Below, in pieces: positions 41,901 to 51,065 of a DNA stretch of 64,000 nucleotides. A program made the position numbers and the translations under genes. Source of the DNA: [Flexibacter] sp. ATCC 35103. Its GTDB lineage: Bacteria > Bacteroidota > Bacteroidia > Flavobacteriales > Flavobacteriaceae. The stretch covers positions 369,385 to 433,384 of the forward strand of contig NZ_MTQF01000003.1 in assembly GCF_001975985.1 (NCBI RefSeq). The letters run 5' to 3'. The number at the start of each line of letters is the position of its first letter. Position 1 is the first letter of the stretch. The notes under the pieces are model-generated. The model saw nothing but the letters and a program-made list of their open reading frames with translations, made no database searches and was not told the origin of the DNA.

Positions 41901-44519
41901 ATTACCCTTGCACTTTACGTTCGTTTGCGTAAATGAAGTAGTAAGTTCGGTTCCCACGGTTAAATTCAATATCTCATTTGCTGTGCAGCCATCATTAATT
42001 TTTACATACGCTCCTGAGGCGTTATAGGTTTCTCCATTTACGGGCCAGGAATATGAGGCTTCAAAGCAAATATCTATTATTGTTGTTACCGGAGTTGGTT
42101 TTAATATTAAATTAGCTGTGACAGCTTTTCTGTCTTCAGGTTTGTTTTCGCAATAATCGTCTCCACTTACGGCAATATAATATGTTTTTGAATTATCAAG
42201 TATTCCGGTTGAATAAGATGAGGAACTACTTAAAAGTATCGCTTCGCTTGTAGGACCATCATACCAATAAAAATTTGTTCCTGCATTTGATGAGGGGGTT
42301 ATTGTCGTTTCAGAACCTTCACAGATATCATATATTGACTCTACTTGTATATCATCGGCTTTCGCATGTTGAGTAATTTGTATTGTTGTTTCCTTGCTTC
42401 CAGAACAATTCAAGTTATTATTATTATCAATATCGATGCCCGCCTGTGCGTATCGAATTCTATATTTTGTATTGTTAAATAATGATGGAGTTGTGTATTG
42501 GTTTGAGGTGGCTCCAATAATATCAACCCAATTTGTGCCGTCAAAATTTTGCCATTGATACGCATAAGTTATGGATGTTGGATTGTTAAGAGTAGCTAAT
42601 AAAACAGCACTGGTTCCCACGCATATTTTTTCATCAGAGAGAGAAATAGTTACTGCTGGTACACAAATGCTAAACGATACATCATCAAATGCTACATCAT
42701 TGCCATTACCATTAGTATCTGCCTGACCATTACTTACCCTAACTATTATTGTGTCTAATCCTGCGGGGATATTAAATGATAAGGATAATTCTTTCCAAAG
42801 AAGTTCATCATCCGTACTTAATTGTAACTCACTAGAAAGCATCGATTTTAAAATTACACCAGTTAATGGATTTATTAAATCAATTTTGACCATTGGTTTG
42901 ACAGTAAAGTTTGCATAAGATGACGGTACAAGATTTGCTGCATAAATAGAGAATGTACATAAACTACCCGAACAAAGACCTGAATATTTTTTTTCATAAA
43001 AAATGCTTCCTAAAGTAGTGTTCGCATCAAATATCAGCATATAACCATTTCCATTTTTGCCACTAGTATGATCCCCACCCGCTGACCATGCATTGTTGCC
43101 CTGTTTGGCATTTTTCATTACACTATATCCATTCTGACCTATGCCCCCGGAAGCGGTATAATTATATGTAGTCGTAAAATCAAGAGGTTTTGGTCCTCTG
43201 TCGGAAGTTCCTGTTCCAAAATTATCATCTAGTATTACTTGCAACTCTCCGTTACAAACTAAAGGTGCTGCATTTACAATTAATTCTAATATTTGATCAG
43301 CTGTACAGACATCATTTGTTTTACTGTAAATACCTGTTTTAGTATAGGTTTGTCCGTTTACTTGCCAGAAATACGATGTTCCAAAGTTGATGTTTTCTGT
43401 TGCGGTTATTGGTAGCGGTTTCGGTGTGATGTTAACCGTTACAGGTTTTATTATAGAGCAACCTTGTAAAGTAGTACTCTTAATATAATAGGTTCCTGCA
43501 ATTACCCTTGTTGGGTTTACTAAAAGTGAAGTAGCTGCTGCATCACTGTAATAGGTTAGTATATCTGTTGAGTTTCCCTTTGTTGAGATGGTTGGTGCAG
43601 TTAAATCAGCTGTACCAAGTGAACATATTGCATCAGGTGTATTGATAGTAAGTGTTGGCAATCCTTCTATTGTTACTTTTAGTGTAGAAGTTGTTTCACA
43701 TAATTCTGCAAAAGATAAATCATCCAAGGCAAAATCGTTTCCACCGTTTCCAAGTTGTTGATTTATAATGTCTAATGTTATGTTTCCGCTTAATTCGCCA
43801 CTATCCCATTCTGTATAAAATTGATTCCAACGTCCAACAATTCCACCAGTTAGAGAAGAACCTTCTTGTCTTCCATTTATTGAAAAACTTAGGATTGGAA
43901 GGTTATCAGGGCTGCAAGAAGCTAAAAATGCTGAAAAAGCATATTTAGTATGAGGTTTTACTCCTTGTATAGTTTGGGACCAGACTTTTACATTTGCTTC
44001 TTCTGCACCATTTACAATCAGCATTTTCCCTGCGCCGCTTGTATGATCTCCCATATTTGGAAAAGCGTGATGAACTGAATTTGGGTTGTTAGCAACTGTA
44101 AAGGTTCCTGCATCATATAGCACATTTCCTCCTATGCCACTTTTATAGCTATAATTACTGGTAAAATTACTATAGCCTAGTTCAAAATCTCCATTTATGA
44201 TTAAATTTTGATTACTAATAGTTTTTAAAACTAATTTGTATTCATCGTAACCTTCTGAAATACCTATTAAATTAGCTGTTAAGGAAGTTGTATTGCTTAA
44301 TGAAGAATGAGGTGATAGTGGTAAAGTCCATTTTATATCTAAAATTTTGAAGTTTCCTTCAGATAATTGGGCTTTTACAGGGATCGGTAAGCATTGACCT
44401 ATAATAGGATCAATTGGCTGTAAATTTATTGAAGGACATGTAAATGACTGTGCAGATGCAATTGTAGAAATGCATATTAACAGTATAATTAAAAAAAAAA
44501 AAGAGGTTATTTTTTTCAT
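38922..44519 (-). CDS. Giant SprB-repeat adhesin with type B T9SS sorting domain
   Basis: An 1865-residue surface protein with signal peptide KKITSFFFLIILLICISTIA. The N-terminal ~850 residues hold a carbohydrate-binding-like pair and Ig-like parts (TYAYQWQNFDGTNWVDIIGA). Residues about 858-1543 are ten tandem SprB repeats of about 68 residues (VSCNGLSDGSV, SGGTAPY, TTGLNAG, FTITDANGCTT, ITEP). One or two divergent units follow. The C-terminus (CIPNHFTPNGDGINDQWGPG, then FAIFDRHGRIIG) is the gliding/type B sorting domain. It is a likely T9SS-exported, mobile cell-surface adhesin paired with the PorP/SprF protein. Confidence 0.94.
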   Translation of the reverse strand: MKKITSFFFLIILLICISTIASAQSFTCPSINLQPIDPIIGQCLPIPVKAQLSEGNFKILDIKWTLPLSPHSSLSNTTSLTANLIGISEGYDEYKLVLKTISNQNLIINGDFELGYSNFTSNYSYKSGIGGNVLYDAGTFTVANNPNSVHHAFPNMGDHTSGAGKMLIVNGAEEANVKVWSQTIQGVKPHTKYAFSAFLASCSPDNLPILSFSINGRQEGSSLTGGIVGRWNQFYTEWDSGELSGNITLDIINQQLGNGGNDFALDDLSFAELCETTSTLKVTIEGLPTLTINTPDAICSLGTADLTAPTISTKGNSTDILTYYSDAAATSLLVNPTRVIAGTYYIKSTTLQGCSIIKPVTVNITPKPLPITATENINFGTSYFWQVNGQTYTKTGIYSKTNDVCTADQILELIVNAAPLVCNGELQVILDDNFGTGTSDRGPKPLDFTTTYNYTASGGIGQNGYSVMKNAKQGNNAWSAGGDHTSGKNGNGYMLIFDANTTLGSIFYEKKYSGLCSGSLCTFSIYAANLVPSSYANFTVKPMVKIDLINPLTGVILKSMLSSELQLSTDDELLWKELSLSFNIPAGLDTIIVRVSNGQADTNGNGNDVAFDDVSFSICVPAVTISLSDEKICVGTSAVLLATLNNPTSITYAYQWQNFDGTNWVDIIGATSNQYTTPSLFNNTKYRIRYAQAGIDIDNNNNLNCSGSKETTIQITQHAKADDIQVESIYDICEGSETTITPSSNAGTNFYWYDGPTSEAILLSSSSSYSTGILDNSKTYYIAVSGDDYCENKPEDRKAVTANLILKPTPVTTIIDICFEASYSWPVNGETYNASGAYVKINDGCTANEILNLTVGTELTTSFTQTNVKCKGNSDGSVVITASGGKEPYSIPSTTGLNSGTHTFTITDDNGCTIEVEVNITEPETLSAVFTQTNVSCNGLSDGSVEINASGGTEPYGIPQTTGLNAGTHIFTITDAKGCTTDVEVNITEPETLSAVFTQTNVSCNGLSDGSVKITASGGTEPYDIPSTTGLNAGNYTFTVTDSNNCKTEVSVIITEPQVLSTVFTQINVSCNGLSDGSVKINASGGTAPYNIPSTTGLNAGRHTFTITDANGCTTDVDVIITEPLLLTAVSGKQVNVSCNGLSDGSVVITALGGTAPYTIPSTTGLNAGRHIFTITDTKGCTTDVQVNITQPAVLTAVSGKQVNVSCNGLSDGSVVITPSGGTAPYAIPSTTGLNAGSHTFTITDANGCTTDLQVNITQPAVLTAVSAKQVDVKCKGDATGSVLITPSGGTGPYIITPPQTGLTAGAYIFNVIDTQKCSTEVRVTITEPAMALKAVIQSQADVTCKGGADGSVLITPSGGTAPYDITPSQIGLAAGTHTFTLTDYNNCKTTIKATIAEPAMVLAATLKSQVNVKCKGDATGSVLITPSGGTAPYKITPQQTGLSAGVHTFTITDYNNCQTIIKATITEPAIALTASIKTQFNVECKGEAGGSVLIIPSGGTGPYLITPPQTGLMAGDYTFTVTDGNKCTTSVQVTITEPLLLQAKVLEPLLPEFCQGDKDGAFSIEISGGTIPYTYSLDSKKGPFVKAGPQQNIIDLTGLSAGSHMVYITDALGCTAQVSAILPDAVKLNPIVEISTECVQNATANRVSVKVDPSIDNPADVDYSLDGGTYQSGNVFTNLTPGKHTITARHSNGCTRTAKEFTIQYIAPLEVSIEDGELNQILATPNGGQGPYRYSFEAEPYTTENKFTIYKSGVYQVGITDKNGCTATVSRYFQYIDLCIPNHFTPNGDGINDQWGPGCSTSYKNLTFAIFDRHGRIIGNFKYGQKWDGKYNGNELSSGDYWYVFKLNDNKDNREFVGHFTLYR
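39893..41947 (-). repeat. Tandem SprB repeat array (ten units of about 205 bp)
   Basis: The coding repeats of the adhesin, each about 201-210 bp. The units nearest 41000-41900 share VSCNGLSDGSV and TTGLNAG almost unchanged. Units nearer 40000-40700 are VKCKGDATGSVLITPSGGTGPY-like with ITPPQTGL. There are thus two sub-families in blocks, as expected from unequal recombination. Confidence 0.9.
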
Positions 44520-44896
44520 GTTGATAATGAGCTATAGTATGAATATGCTTTAAAAATCTCAAAACACCTATGTCTCATTTTATTTAAGAAAATAAAGATA
44601 ATCAAAGTATTTAAGGCAGATAATTTTAATATGATTTGATGCTTTGGTTTTTAAAAAATGAATTGGCAAAATTCCTCTATTTAACCCCATTGGATTAATG
44701 GTAAAAGACAAAAGAATAACAGAATAGGGTTAATTAAAAAGTGTTTTAATTTTCTTTTTCGTTAAGAATGAGTGATTTACCGCTTTAACATGCCTAAAGA
44801 ATAATCCGTAAAAAGCAAACTAAAAAAAATACTATCTTTACCGTTCAAACGTTTATGAACTTAAGTTGCTTTTTTTGCAACACTACATATATAATT
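44520..44896. other. Intergenic region between the adhesin and ricT
   Basis: 377 bases of AT-rich sequence between divergent genes. I see no hairpin with a U run, no RNA gene and no credible ORF. TATCTTTA near 44830 is close to a -7 element, and a GTTGC...GCAAC inverted pair (44862-44882) lies in the ricT leader. Confidence 0.5.
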
Positions 44897-46249
44897 ATGG
44901 CATGTACAAGTTGTTCAACCTCAGATGGTGGCGCACCAAAAGGTTGTAAAAATAATGGGACTTGCGGCACCGATAGCTGCAATAAATTGACGGTTTTCGA
45001 CTGGCTCGCTAACATGAGCCCGTCTAATGGAGAAGCAATTTTTGACTGTGTTGAAGTTCGTTTTAAAAACGGACGTAAGGAATTTTTTAGAAATTCAGAA
45101 AAATTAACTTTAAGCATTGGTGATATTGTAGCAACTGTTGCATCACCGGGACATGATATTGGGATTGTTACTTTGACAGGCGAATTGGTAAAAATTCAAA
45201 TGAAGAAAAAAGGTGTTAATCACGAAAGTAATGAAGTGCCAAAAATTTATCGCAAAGCATCTCAAAAAGATATTGATATCTGGTCTGTTGCACGTGATCG
45301 TGAAGAACCAATGAAAGTTAGGGCACGTGAATTAGCAATTCAGCATAAACTTGAAATGAAAATCTCAGATATTGAATTTCAAGGTGATGGATCTAAGGCC
45401 ACATTCTATTACACTGCAAATGACAGAGTCGATTTTAGACTTTTGATAAAGGATTTTGCAAAAGAATTCAGTACAAGAGTCGAAATGAAACAAGTAGGTT
45501 TTCGTCAGGAAGCGGCTCGTTTAGGCGGAATTGGTTCTTGCGGAAGAGAACTTTGCTGCTCGACCTGGCTAACAGATTTTAGAAGTGTAAATACATCTGC
45601 AGCGCGTTACCAACAGCTTTCGCTGAATCCTCAAAAACTGGCCGGACAATGCGGAAAATTAAAGTGCTGCTTAAATTATGAGCTTGATACTTATATGGAT
45701 GCTTTGAAAGATTTTCCGGATTATGACACTAAGTTAGTGACTGAAAAAGGAGATGCAATCTGTCAGAAACAAGATATTTTTAAAGGGTTGATGTGGTTTG
45801 CTTATACCAATAACTTTGCAAACTGGCATGTTTTGAAAATCGATCAGGTTAAAGAAATTATTGCTGAAAACAAACAGAAAAATAAAGTTTCTTCATTAGA
45901 AGATTTTGCTATCGAAGTGGTTTCAGAACCTGAAAAAGACTTTAATAATGCAATGGGGCAAGAGAGTTTAACTCGTTTTGATCAGCCAAAAAGGAAGAAA
46001 AAACCAAGTCGCAAACGCAAACCAAATGCCGAAGCTGCGATTGTGGGAACTCCAAACAAACCGCAGGCTGCTCCAACTCAAAATAAACCTGCCGGTGGAA
46101 ATCAAAATAAAGGGAATAATCCAAACAAGGGAAATAAACCAAATAATAACAAATCAAATCAGTCGAATAAATCGAATCAGTCAAATGATAATAAGCCGTC
46201 TGAACCTAGAAAACCTATAATTATTACTAAAAATGAGAATAAAAAATAG
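44897..46249 (+). CDS. ricT: RicT/PSP1-domain protein (YaaT-like)
   Basis: I place the start at 44897 (MACTSCSTSDGGAPKGCKNN), giving 450 residues. The N-terminal 30 residues hold six cysteines. The PSP1 core (about 40-330) has EVRFKNGRKEFFRN, RARELAIQHKLEMKISDIEF and the Cys-rich GSCGRELCCSTWL with GQCGKLKCCLNYE. The last 90 residues are Lys/Asn/Pro/Gln-rich and disordered. In Bacillus, RicT is part of an iron-sulfur complex affecting RNA processing; the role in Bacteroidota is not settled. It is followed by an overlapping gldH. Confidence 0.88.
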   Translation: MACTSCSTSDGGAPKGCKNNGTCGTDSCNKLTVFDWLANMSPSNGEAIFDCVEVRFKNGRKEFFRNSEKLTLSIGDIVATVASPGHDIGIVTLTGELVKIQMKKKGVNHESNEVPKIYRKASQKDIDIWSVARDREEPMKVRARELAIQHKLEMKISDIEFQGDGSKATFYYTANDRVDFRLLIKDFAKEFSTRVEMKQVGFRQEAARLGGIGSCGRELCCSTWLTDFRSVNTSAARYQQLSLNPQKLAGQCGKLKCCLNYELDTYMDALKDFPDYDTKLVTEKGDAICQKQDIFKGLMWFAYTNNFANWHVLKIDQVKEIIAENKQKNKVSSLEDFAIEVVSEPEKDFNNAMGQESLTRFDQPKRKKKPSRKRKPNAEAAIVGTPNKPQAAPTQNKPAGGNQNKGNNPNKGNKPNNNKSNQSNKSNQSNDNKPSEPRKPIIITKNENKK

Positions 46250-46712
46250 CGTGATTCTTCTATTGGTAGCAATACTTCTTTTTTCTTGTGATAAAAAAAG
46301 AGTATTTGATGAGTATAAATCTGTTGGAAGTGCCTGGAACAAAGACAGTATTGTAACCTTTGATCTGCCAGTTTTAGATTCGACCAAGAAATACAATTTA
46401 TTTATAAATTTGAGGGATAACAACAACTATCCATTCAAGAATTTATTTTTGATTGTAGCTATTGAAACACCAAGTGGTTTTACAAAAGTAGATACTTTAG
46501 AATATGAAATGGCAAAACCTGACGGAACCCTGCTTGGGAACGGTTTTACAGATATAAAAGAAAGTAAGCTTTATTATAAAGAAGATGTAAAATTTAAAGG
46601 GAAATATAAAGTACACATTAAACAAGCTGTTAGAGAATCAGGTAAAATCCCTGGTGTTCAGGCTTTAGAAGGAATTACAGACGTAGGTTTTAGAATAGAA
46701 CAAAAAGATTAG
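46233..46712 (+). CDS. gldH: Gliding motility lipoprotein GldH
   Basis: A 159-residue lipoprotein with lipobox LLFSC (Cys19). It carries the GldH features FDEYKSVGSAWNKDSIVTFD, YNLFINLRDNNNYPFKNLFL and the C-terminal IPGVQALEGITDVGFRIE. GldH is needed for gliding motility and chitin use in Flavobacterium johnsoniae. The start overlaps the end of ricT by 17 bases, and PBP1A follows ten bases after the stop. The order ricT-gldH-PBP1A is typical of flavobacteria. Confidence 0.92.
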   Translation: MRIKNSVILLLVAILLFSCDKKRVFDEYKSVGSAWNKDSIVTFDLPVLDSTKKYNLFINLRDNNNYPFKNLFLIVAIETPSGFTKVDTLEYEMAKPDGTLLGNGFTDIKESKLYYKEDVKFKGKYKVHIKQAVRESGKIPGVQALEGITDVGFRIEQKD

Positions 46713-46722
46713 AAAAATAGTT

Positions 46723-49029
46723 ATGGCCACCAAAAAAAACAATCAACCTAATAGTAATAAGGATATTAACTACTATAAAAAGAAATTTTGGAGATTTTTT
46801 GCTTATACCTTATTAGGTGTTTTAGCTTTCTTTTTATTTGCCTCATGGGGATTATTCGGTTCAATGCCTTCTTTTGAAGATTTAGAGAACCCGGATTCTA
46901 ACCTGGCCACAGAAATTATTTCGTCTGATGGAGTAGTAATTGGTAAGTATTTTAAAACCAACAGATCTCAACTTAAATACTCAGATTTACCAAAAAGTTT
47001 AGTTGAAGCGTTGGTTGCCACCGAAGATGCCCGTTTTTATGAGCATTCAGGAATTGACGGACGCGGTACTTTAAGAGCCGTTTTTAGTCTAGGAACTAAT
47101 GGTGGTGCAAGTACATTAACACAGCAATTAGCCAAACAATTATTTCACGGAGAAGGATCTAAGTTTCTTCCGTTTAGGATTGTACAAAAAATAAAGGAAT
47201 GGATTATCGCCATTCGTCTGGAAAGACAATATACCAAAAACGAAATTTTGGCGATGTATTGCAACGTATATGATTTTGGAAATTATTCTGTAGGAGTTAG
47301 TTCTGCTGCACAAACGTATTTCTCTAAAGATCCAAAGGACTTAACAATGGATGAATCTGCTATTTTAGTAGGAATGTTCAAAAACTCAGGATTATACAAT
47401 CCGGTTCGTAATCCTGAAGGAGTTAAAAACCGTCGTAATGTTGTGCTTTCTCAAATGGAAAAAGCAAAAATGATTACTGACGCTGAAAAATTGAGATTAC
47501 AAGCTTTACCGATTTCTTTAAAATTCAAGTTAGAAAGTCATCGTGAAGGAACTGCTACTTATTTCAGGGAATACCTTCGTGATTACATGAAAAAATGGGT
47601 TGCAGAAAATAAAAAACCGGATGGATCTGATTATGATATCTACAAAGATGGTCTGAAAATTTACACTACTATCGATTCAAGAATGCAATTGCATGCAGAA
47701 GAAGCAGTTTCTGAGCATATGAAAAACCTGCAACAGCAATTTTTCATTGAGCAGAAAACCAATAAAAATGCACCTTTTGTAAATATTACTCAGGCAGAAA
47801 CGGAGCGCCTTATGATGCAGGCGATGAAAAATTCTACACGTTGGGCAATCATGAAAGATCAGGATAAAAGCGAAGATGAAATTATTGCTTCTTTCAAAGT
47901 AAAAACAAAAATGCGCATATTTACCTGGAAAGGTGAACGTGATACTACAATGACTCCAATGGATTCTATTCGTTATTTCAAACACTTCCTGCAATCTGGT
48001 TTAATGGCCATGGAGCCACAAACCGGAAATATTAAGGCATGGGTTGGAGGAATCAATTATAAATATTTCCAATATGATCACGTTGGACAAGGAGCAAGAC
48101 AAGTAGGTTCTACGTTTAAACCATTTTTATATGCCACAGCAATTGAACAGTTAAATATGTCTCCTTGTGATTCAATTTTAGATGGACCATTTATGATTCA
48201 TAAAGGGCGTCACAATGTCACTGCTGATTGGCAACCAAAAAACTCTGATAATAGATACCGAGGCATGGTAACCTTAAAACAAGGTCTTGCGAATTCTATT
48301 AATACAGTTTCTGCTAAATTGATTGACAGAACAGGTCCGGAAGCTGTTGTAGAGCTAACGCATAAATTAGGTGTCAAAACTGAAATTCCTGCACAGCCTT
48401 CTATTGCATTAGGAGCTGTAGATATTACTGTTGAAGATATGGTTGCTGCGTATAGTACATTTGCCAATCAGGGAGTTTATGTTAAGCCACAGTTTTTAAG
48501 CCGTATCGAGAACAAGAGTGGAGAAGTTATTTACGAGCCAATTCCAGAATCTCATGATGTTTTAAATAAAGATATTGCCTTTGCAGTAATTAAATTGTTG
48601 GAAGGGGTTACAGAAACTGGTTCTGGGGCACGTTTACGTACGCAAGGTGGTGGAAGTGGAGATAATCGCTGGACAGGATATCCATATATGTTCAAAAATC
48701 CTATTGCGGGTAAAACCGGAACAACACAAAATCAGTCTGATGGTTGGTTTATGGGAATGGTTCCTAACTTAGTAACAGGAGTTTGGGTAGGTTGCGAGGA
48801 TCGTTCAGCTCGTTTTAAAAGTTTAACTTACGGACAAGGAGCTACAGCTGCATTGCCAATTTGGGGTTATTTCATGAAACTTTGTTATGCAGATCCGGGA
48901 CTTCAGGTTTCTAAATCAGAGTTCGAGCGACCAGCAAATCTTTCTATTAAAGTAGATTGTTATAGCAGACCTGCAGTTGTAAAAGATACAACAGCAACAG
49001 AACAAAATACTGACGAATTCGAATTATAA
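46723..49029 (+). CDS. Class A penicillin-binding protein (PBP1A type)
   Basis: A 768-residue bifunctional peptidoglycan synthase. It has one N-terminal membrane anchor (about 27-48). The glycosyltransferase domain reads EDARFYEHSGIDGRGTLRAV and GASTLTQQLAKQLF. The transpeptidase domain carries the SxxK motif GSTFKPF (Ser463, Lys466), the SxN motif NSINTVSAK and the KTG motif IAGKTGTTQNQSDGWF. It builds and cross-links septal or lateral wall. It is ten bases after gldH and ends at a terminator. Confidence 0.95.
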   Translation: MATKKNNQPNSNKDINYYKKKFWRFFAYTLLGVLAFFLFASWGLFGSMPSFEDLENPDSNLATEIISSDGVVIGKYFKTNRSQLKYSDLPKSLVEALVATEDARFYEHSGIDGRGTLRAVFSLGTNGGASTLTQQLAKQLFHGEGSKFLPFRIVQKIKEWIIAIRLERQYTKNEILAMYCNVYDFGNYSVGVSSAAQTYFSKDPKDLTMDESAILVGMFKNSGLYNPVRNPEGVKNRRNVVLSQMEKAKMITDAEKLRLQALPISLKFKLESHREGTATYFREYLRDYMKKWVAENKKPDGSDYDIYKDGLKIYTTIDSRMQLHAEEAVSEHMKNLQQQFFIEQKTNKNAPFVNITQAETERLMMQAMKNSTRWAIMKDQDKSEDEIIASFKVKTKMRIFTWKGERDTTMTPMDSIRYFKHFLQSGLMAMEPQTGNIKAWVGGINYKYFQYDHVGQGARQVGSTFKPFLYATAIEQLNMSPCDSILDGPFMIHKGRHNVTADWQPKNSDNRYRGMVTLKQGLANSINTVSAKLIDRTGPEAVVELTHKLGVKTEIPAQPSIALGAVDITVEDMVAAYSTFANQGVYVKPQFLSRIENKSGEVIYEPIPESHDVLNKDIAFAVIKLLEGVTETGSGARLRTQGGGSGDNRWTGYPYMFKNPIAGKTGTTQNQSDGWFMGMVPNLVTGVWVGCEDRSARFKSLTYGQGATAALPIWGYFMKLCYADPGLQVSKSEFERPANLSIKVDCYSRPAVVKDTTATEQNTDEFEL

Positions 49030-49052
49030 TTTAAATTCAATTTTTAATATAT

Positions 49053-49099
49053 AATCCTCTTGTATACTTCTAATTTAAGAAGGAACAAGAGGATTTTTT
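49053..49099 (+). terminator. Rho-independent terminator after PBP1A
   Basis: AATCCTCTTGT (49053-49063) pairs with ACAAGAGGATT (49085-49095), loop 21 bases, followed by a T run. Confidence 0.8.
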
Positions 49100-49241
49100 G
49101 TATGGATTTTTATATTATAGCGTAGATTGTTTGCAAAAAAATAGATTAAAATTACAATTTTATTTTTTTTACGAAATCGTTATAATTCAATCTAAAAATC
49201 TTATTTTTATCAAAAATATACGGTAATAAAGACTATTTGTT

Positions 49242-49943
49242 ATGATTACAAAAAAAGTAAATAACGTTCAGGAAGCCATAAAAGGCATAGAAGGCGGAAT
49301 GACTATTATGTTTGGTGGTTTTGGATTGTGCGGAATTCCTGAGAATACTATCGCTGCACTGGTTAACACGCCAATTTCTGATTTAACTTGTATTTCGAAT
49401 AATGCAGGAGTTGATGATTTTGGTTTAGGATTGCTTTTGCAGAAGAAACAGATCAAAAAAATGATTTCATCTTATGTTGGTGAAAACGCTGAATTCGAAC
49501 GTCAGATGCTTTCAGGAGAACTGGAAGTTGAATTAACCCCACAAGGAACCTTAGCAGAGCGTTGTAGATCAGCACAAGCCGGAATTCCAGCTTTTTTTAC
49601 ACCCGCAGGTTACGGAACCGAAGTCGCAGAAGGAAAAGAAGTTCGGGAATTCAACGGAAAAATGCATATTATGGAAGAAGCCTTCAAAGCTGATTTTGCA
49701 ATTGTAAAAGCCTGGAAAGGTGATGAAGCCGGAAATTTGATTTTTAAGGGAACAGCCAGAAATTTTAATGCCTGTATGGCGGGAGCTGCAAAAATAACCA
49801 TTGCTGAAGTTGAAGAATTAGTTCCTGTTGGAACTTTAGATCCCAATCAAATTCATATTCCAGGAATTATGGTGCAACGCATTTTTCAGGGAGAAAAGTT
49901 TGAAAAGAGAATTGAACAACGAACAGTTAGACAAAGGAATTAG
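49242..49943 (+). CDS. scoA: 3-oxoacid CoA-transferase subunit A
   Basis: A 233-residue subunit of succinyl-CoA:3-oxoacid CoA-transferase, which activates acetoacetate with CoA from succinyl-CoA. It begins with [20 protein letters not shown], containing the CoA-binding glycine-rich stretch. [20 protein letters not shown] and [20 protein letters not shown] follow. The adjacent gene at 50043 is subunit B. The separation of 99 bases is filled by an inverted repeat. Confidence 0.93.
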   Translation: MITKKVNNVQEAIKGIEGGMTIMFGGFGLCGIPENTIAALVNTPISDLTCISNNAGVDDFGLGLLLQKKQIKKMISSYVGENAEFERQMLSGELEVELTPQGTLAERCRSAQAGIPAFFTPAGYGTEVAEGKEVREFNGKMHIMEEAFKADFAIVKAWKGDEAGNLIFKGTARNFNACMAGAAKITIAEVEELVPVGTLDPNQIHIPGIMVQRIFQGEKFEKRIEQRTVRQRN

Positions 49944-50020
49944 ATAATTGAGATAATTGGATAATTCTTTACAGGATATTTTAAATTATCTAATTATCAA
50001 ATTGACTAATTGACACATAT
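49940..50020. repeat. AATTAGATAATTGAGATAATT inverted repeat
   Basis: TTAGATAATTGAGATAATTGG on the left is answered by AATTATCTAATTATCAAATT on the right. The repeat fills the gap between scoA and scoB, so the operon message would fold here. Confidence 0.6.
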
Positions 50021-50042
50021 AAAAATTAACACATTAGAAAAT

Positions 50043-50696
50043 ATGTTAACAAAAGAAGATATTGCAAAAAGAATTGCGAAAGAAGTAAAAGACCGATATT
50101 TTGTTAATCTTGGCATTGGCATTCCTACTTTGGTTGCAAATTATGTCAGGGAAGATATTGCTGTTGAATTTCAAAGCGAAAATGGAGTTTTAGGAATGGG
50201 GCCTTTTCCTTTTGCAGGAGAAGAAGATGCTGATATTATCAATGCCGGAAAGCAAACTATTACGACACTTCCCGGAGCGAGTTTCTTTGATTCGGCTTTT
50301 AGTTTTGGAATGATTAGAAGTCAAAAAGTAGATTTAACTATTTTGGGTGCTATGGAGGTTTCCGAAAACGGAGATATTGCCAATTGGAAGATTCCGGGTA
50401 AAATGGTGAAGGGAATGGGAGGAGCTATGGATTTAGTTGCTTCTGCAGAAAATATAATCGTTGCTATGATGCACGTTAATAAAGCCGGTGAATCTAAAAT
50501 ATTAAAGAAATGCACTCTGCCTTTAACCGGCGTAGGATGTGTAAAAAAGATCGTAACTGAACTTGCAGTACTCGAAGTGACTAAAAAGGGTTTTAAGCTC
50601 TTAGAACGTGCGCCTGGTGTTTCTGTCGAGCACATCATTGCCTCAACAGACGCTGAGTTGATTATTGAAGGAGATATTCCGGAAATGGATATTTGA
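50043..50696 (+). CDS. scoB: 3-oxoacid CoA-transferase subunit B
   Basis: The start chosen is ATG 50043 (MLTKEDIAKRIAKEVKDRYF), giving 217 residues. It forms the active heterodimer with scoA. YFVNLGIGIPTLVANYV and the catalytic-glutamate motif SENGVLGMGPFP are visible, as are GKMVKGMGGAMDLVA and the C-terminal APGVSVEHIIA. It lies downstream of scoA and ends at a terminator at 50730. Confidence 0.94.
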   Translation: MLTKEDIAKRIAKEVKDRYFVNLGIGIPTLVANYVREDIAVEFQSENGVLGMGPFPFAGEEDADIINAGKQTITTLPGASFFDSAFSFGMIRSQKVDLTILGAMEVSENGDIANWKIPGKMVKGMGGAMDLVASAENIIVAMMHVNKAGESKILKKCTLPLTGVGCVKKIVTELAVLEVTKKGFKLLERAPGVSVEHIIASTDAELIIEGDIPEMDI

Positions 50697-50729
50697 TAGA
50701 AATCTTACTTTTCGTTTAAAAACAAATTT

Positions 50730-50759
50730 AGGCTGACCTTTAATAGGTCAGCCTTTTTT
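50730..50759 (+). terminator. Rho-independent terminator after scoB
   Basis: A perfect 9-bp stem, AGGCTGACC (50730-50738) with GGTCAGCCT (50746-50754), loop 7 bases, then T run. Confidence 0.9.
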
Positions 50760-51065
50760 GTAAGAATAATTTAAGAATTGTTTTTTTTTGTTTTTTCCAG
50801 TAAAATTAGGATGTCAGCTGTTTTTATGCCTTTAACTTGCTATAAAACAGTGATATAATTATTTTTAGGCTTGTTTTTTTGTGAATTATTTAGAGTTTGT
50901 TAAATAAAAGTGAATTTAACATAAAAAATGTTGTATTTTATCGATTAACGGCAAATTTTATCGATAATCTGACATAAATAAAATACTTTTATCTCAAAAT
51001 AAAGTATTTACTTACATTAAATATTTTATTTGTAATCCTTTAACCAAACTCAAAAATAATTTATT
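50760..51065. other. AT-rich leader region of the M4 protease
   Basis: 306 bases between the terminator and the protease start. It contains ATCGATTAACGGC, TTATCGATAATC and long A/T runs. I see no ORF, no stable hairpin with a U run and no clean TTTG-N20-TAnnTTTG promoter. An AT-rich regulatory region is likely. Confidence 0.5.

Noticed and set aside
39893..41947. Possible CRISPR or minisatellite
   Set aside because: It is a coding repeat with a 201-210-bp period, in frame throughout, giving SprB domains.
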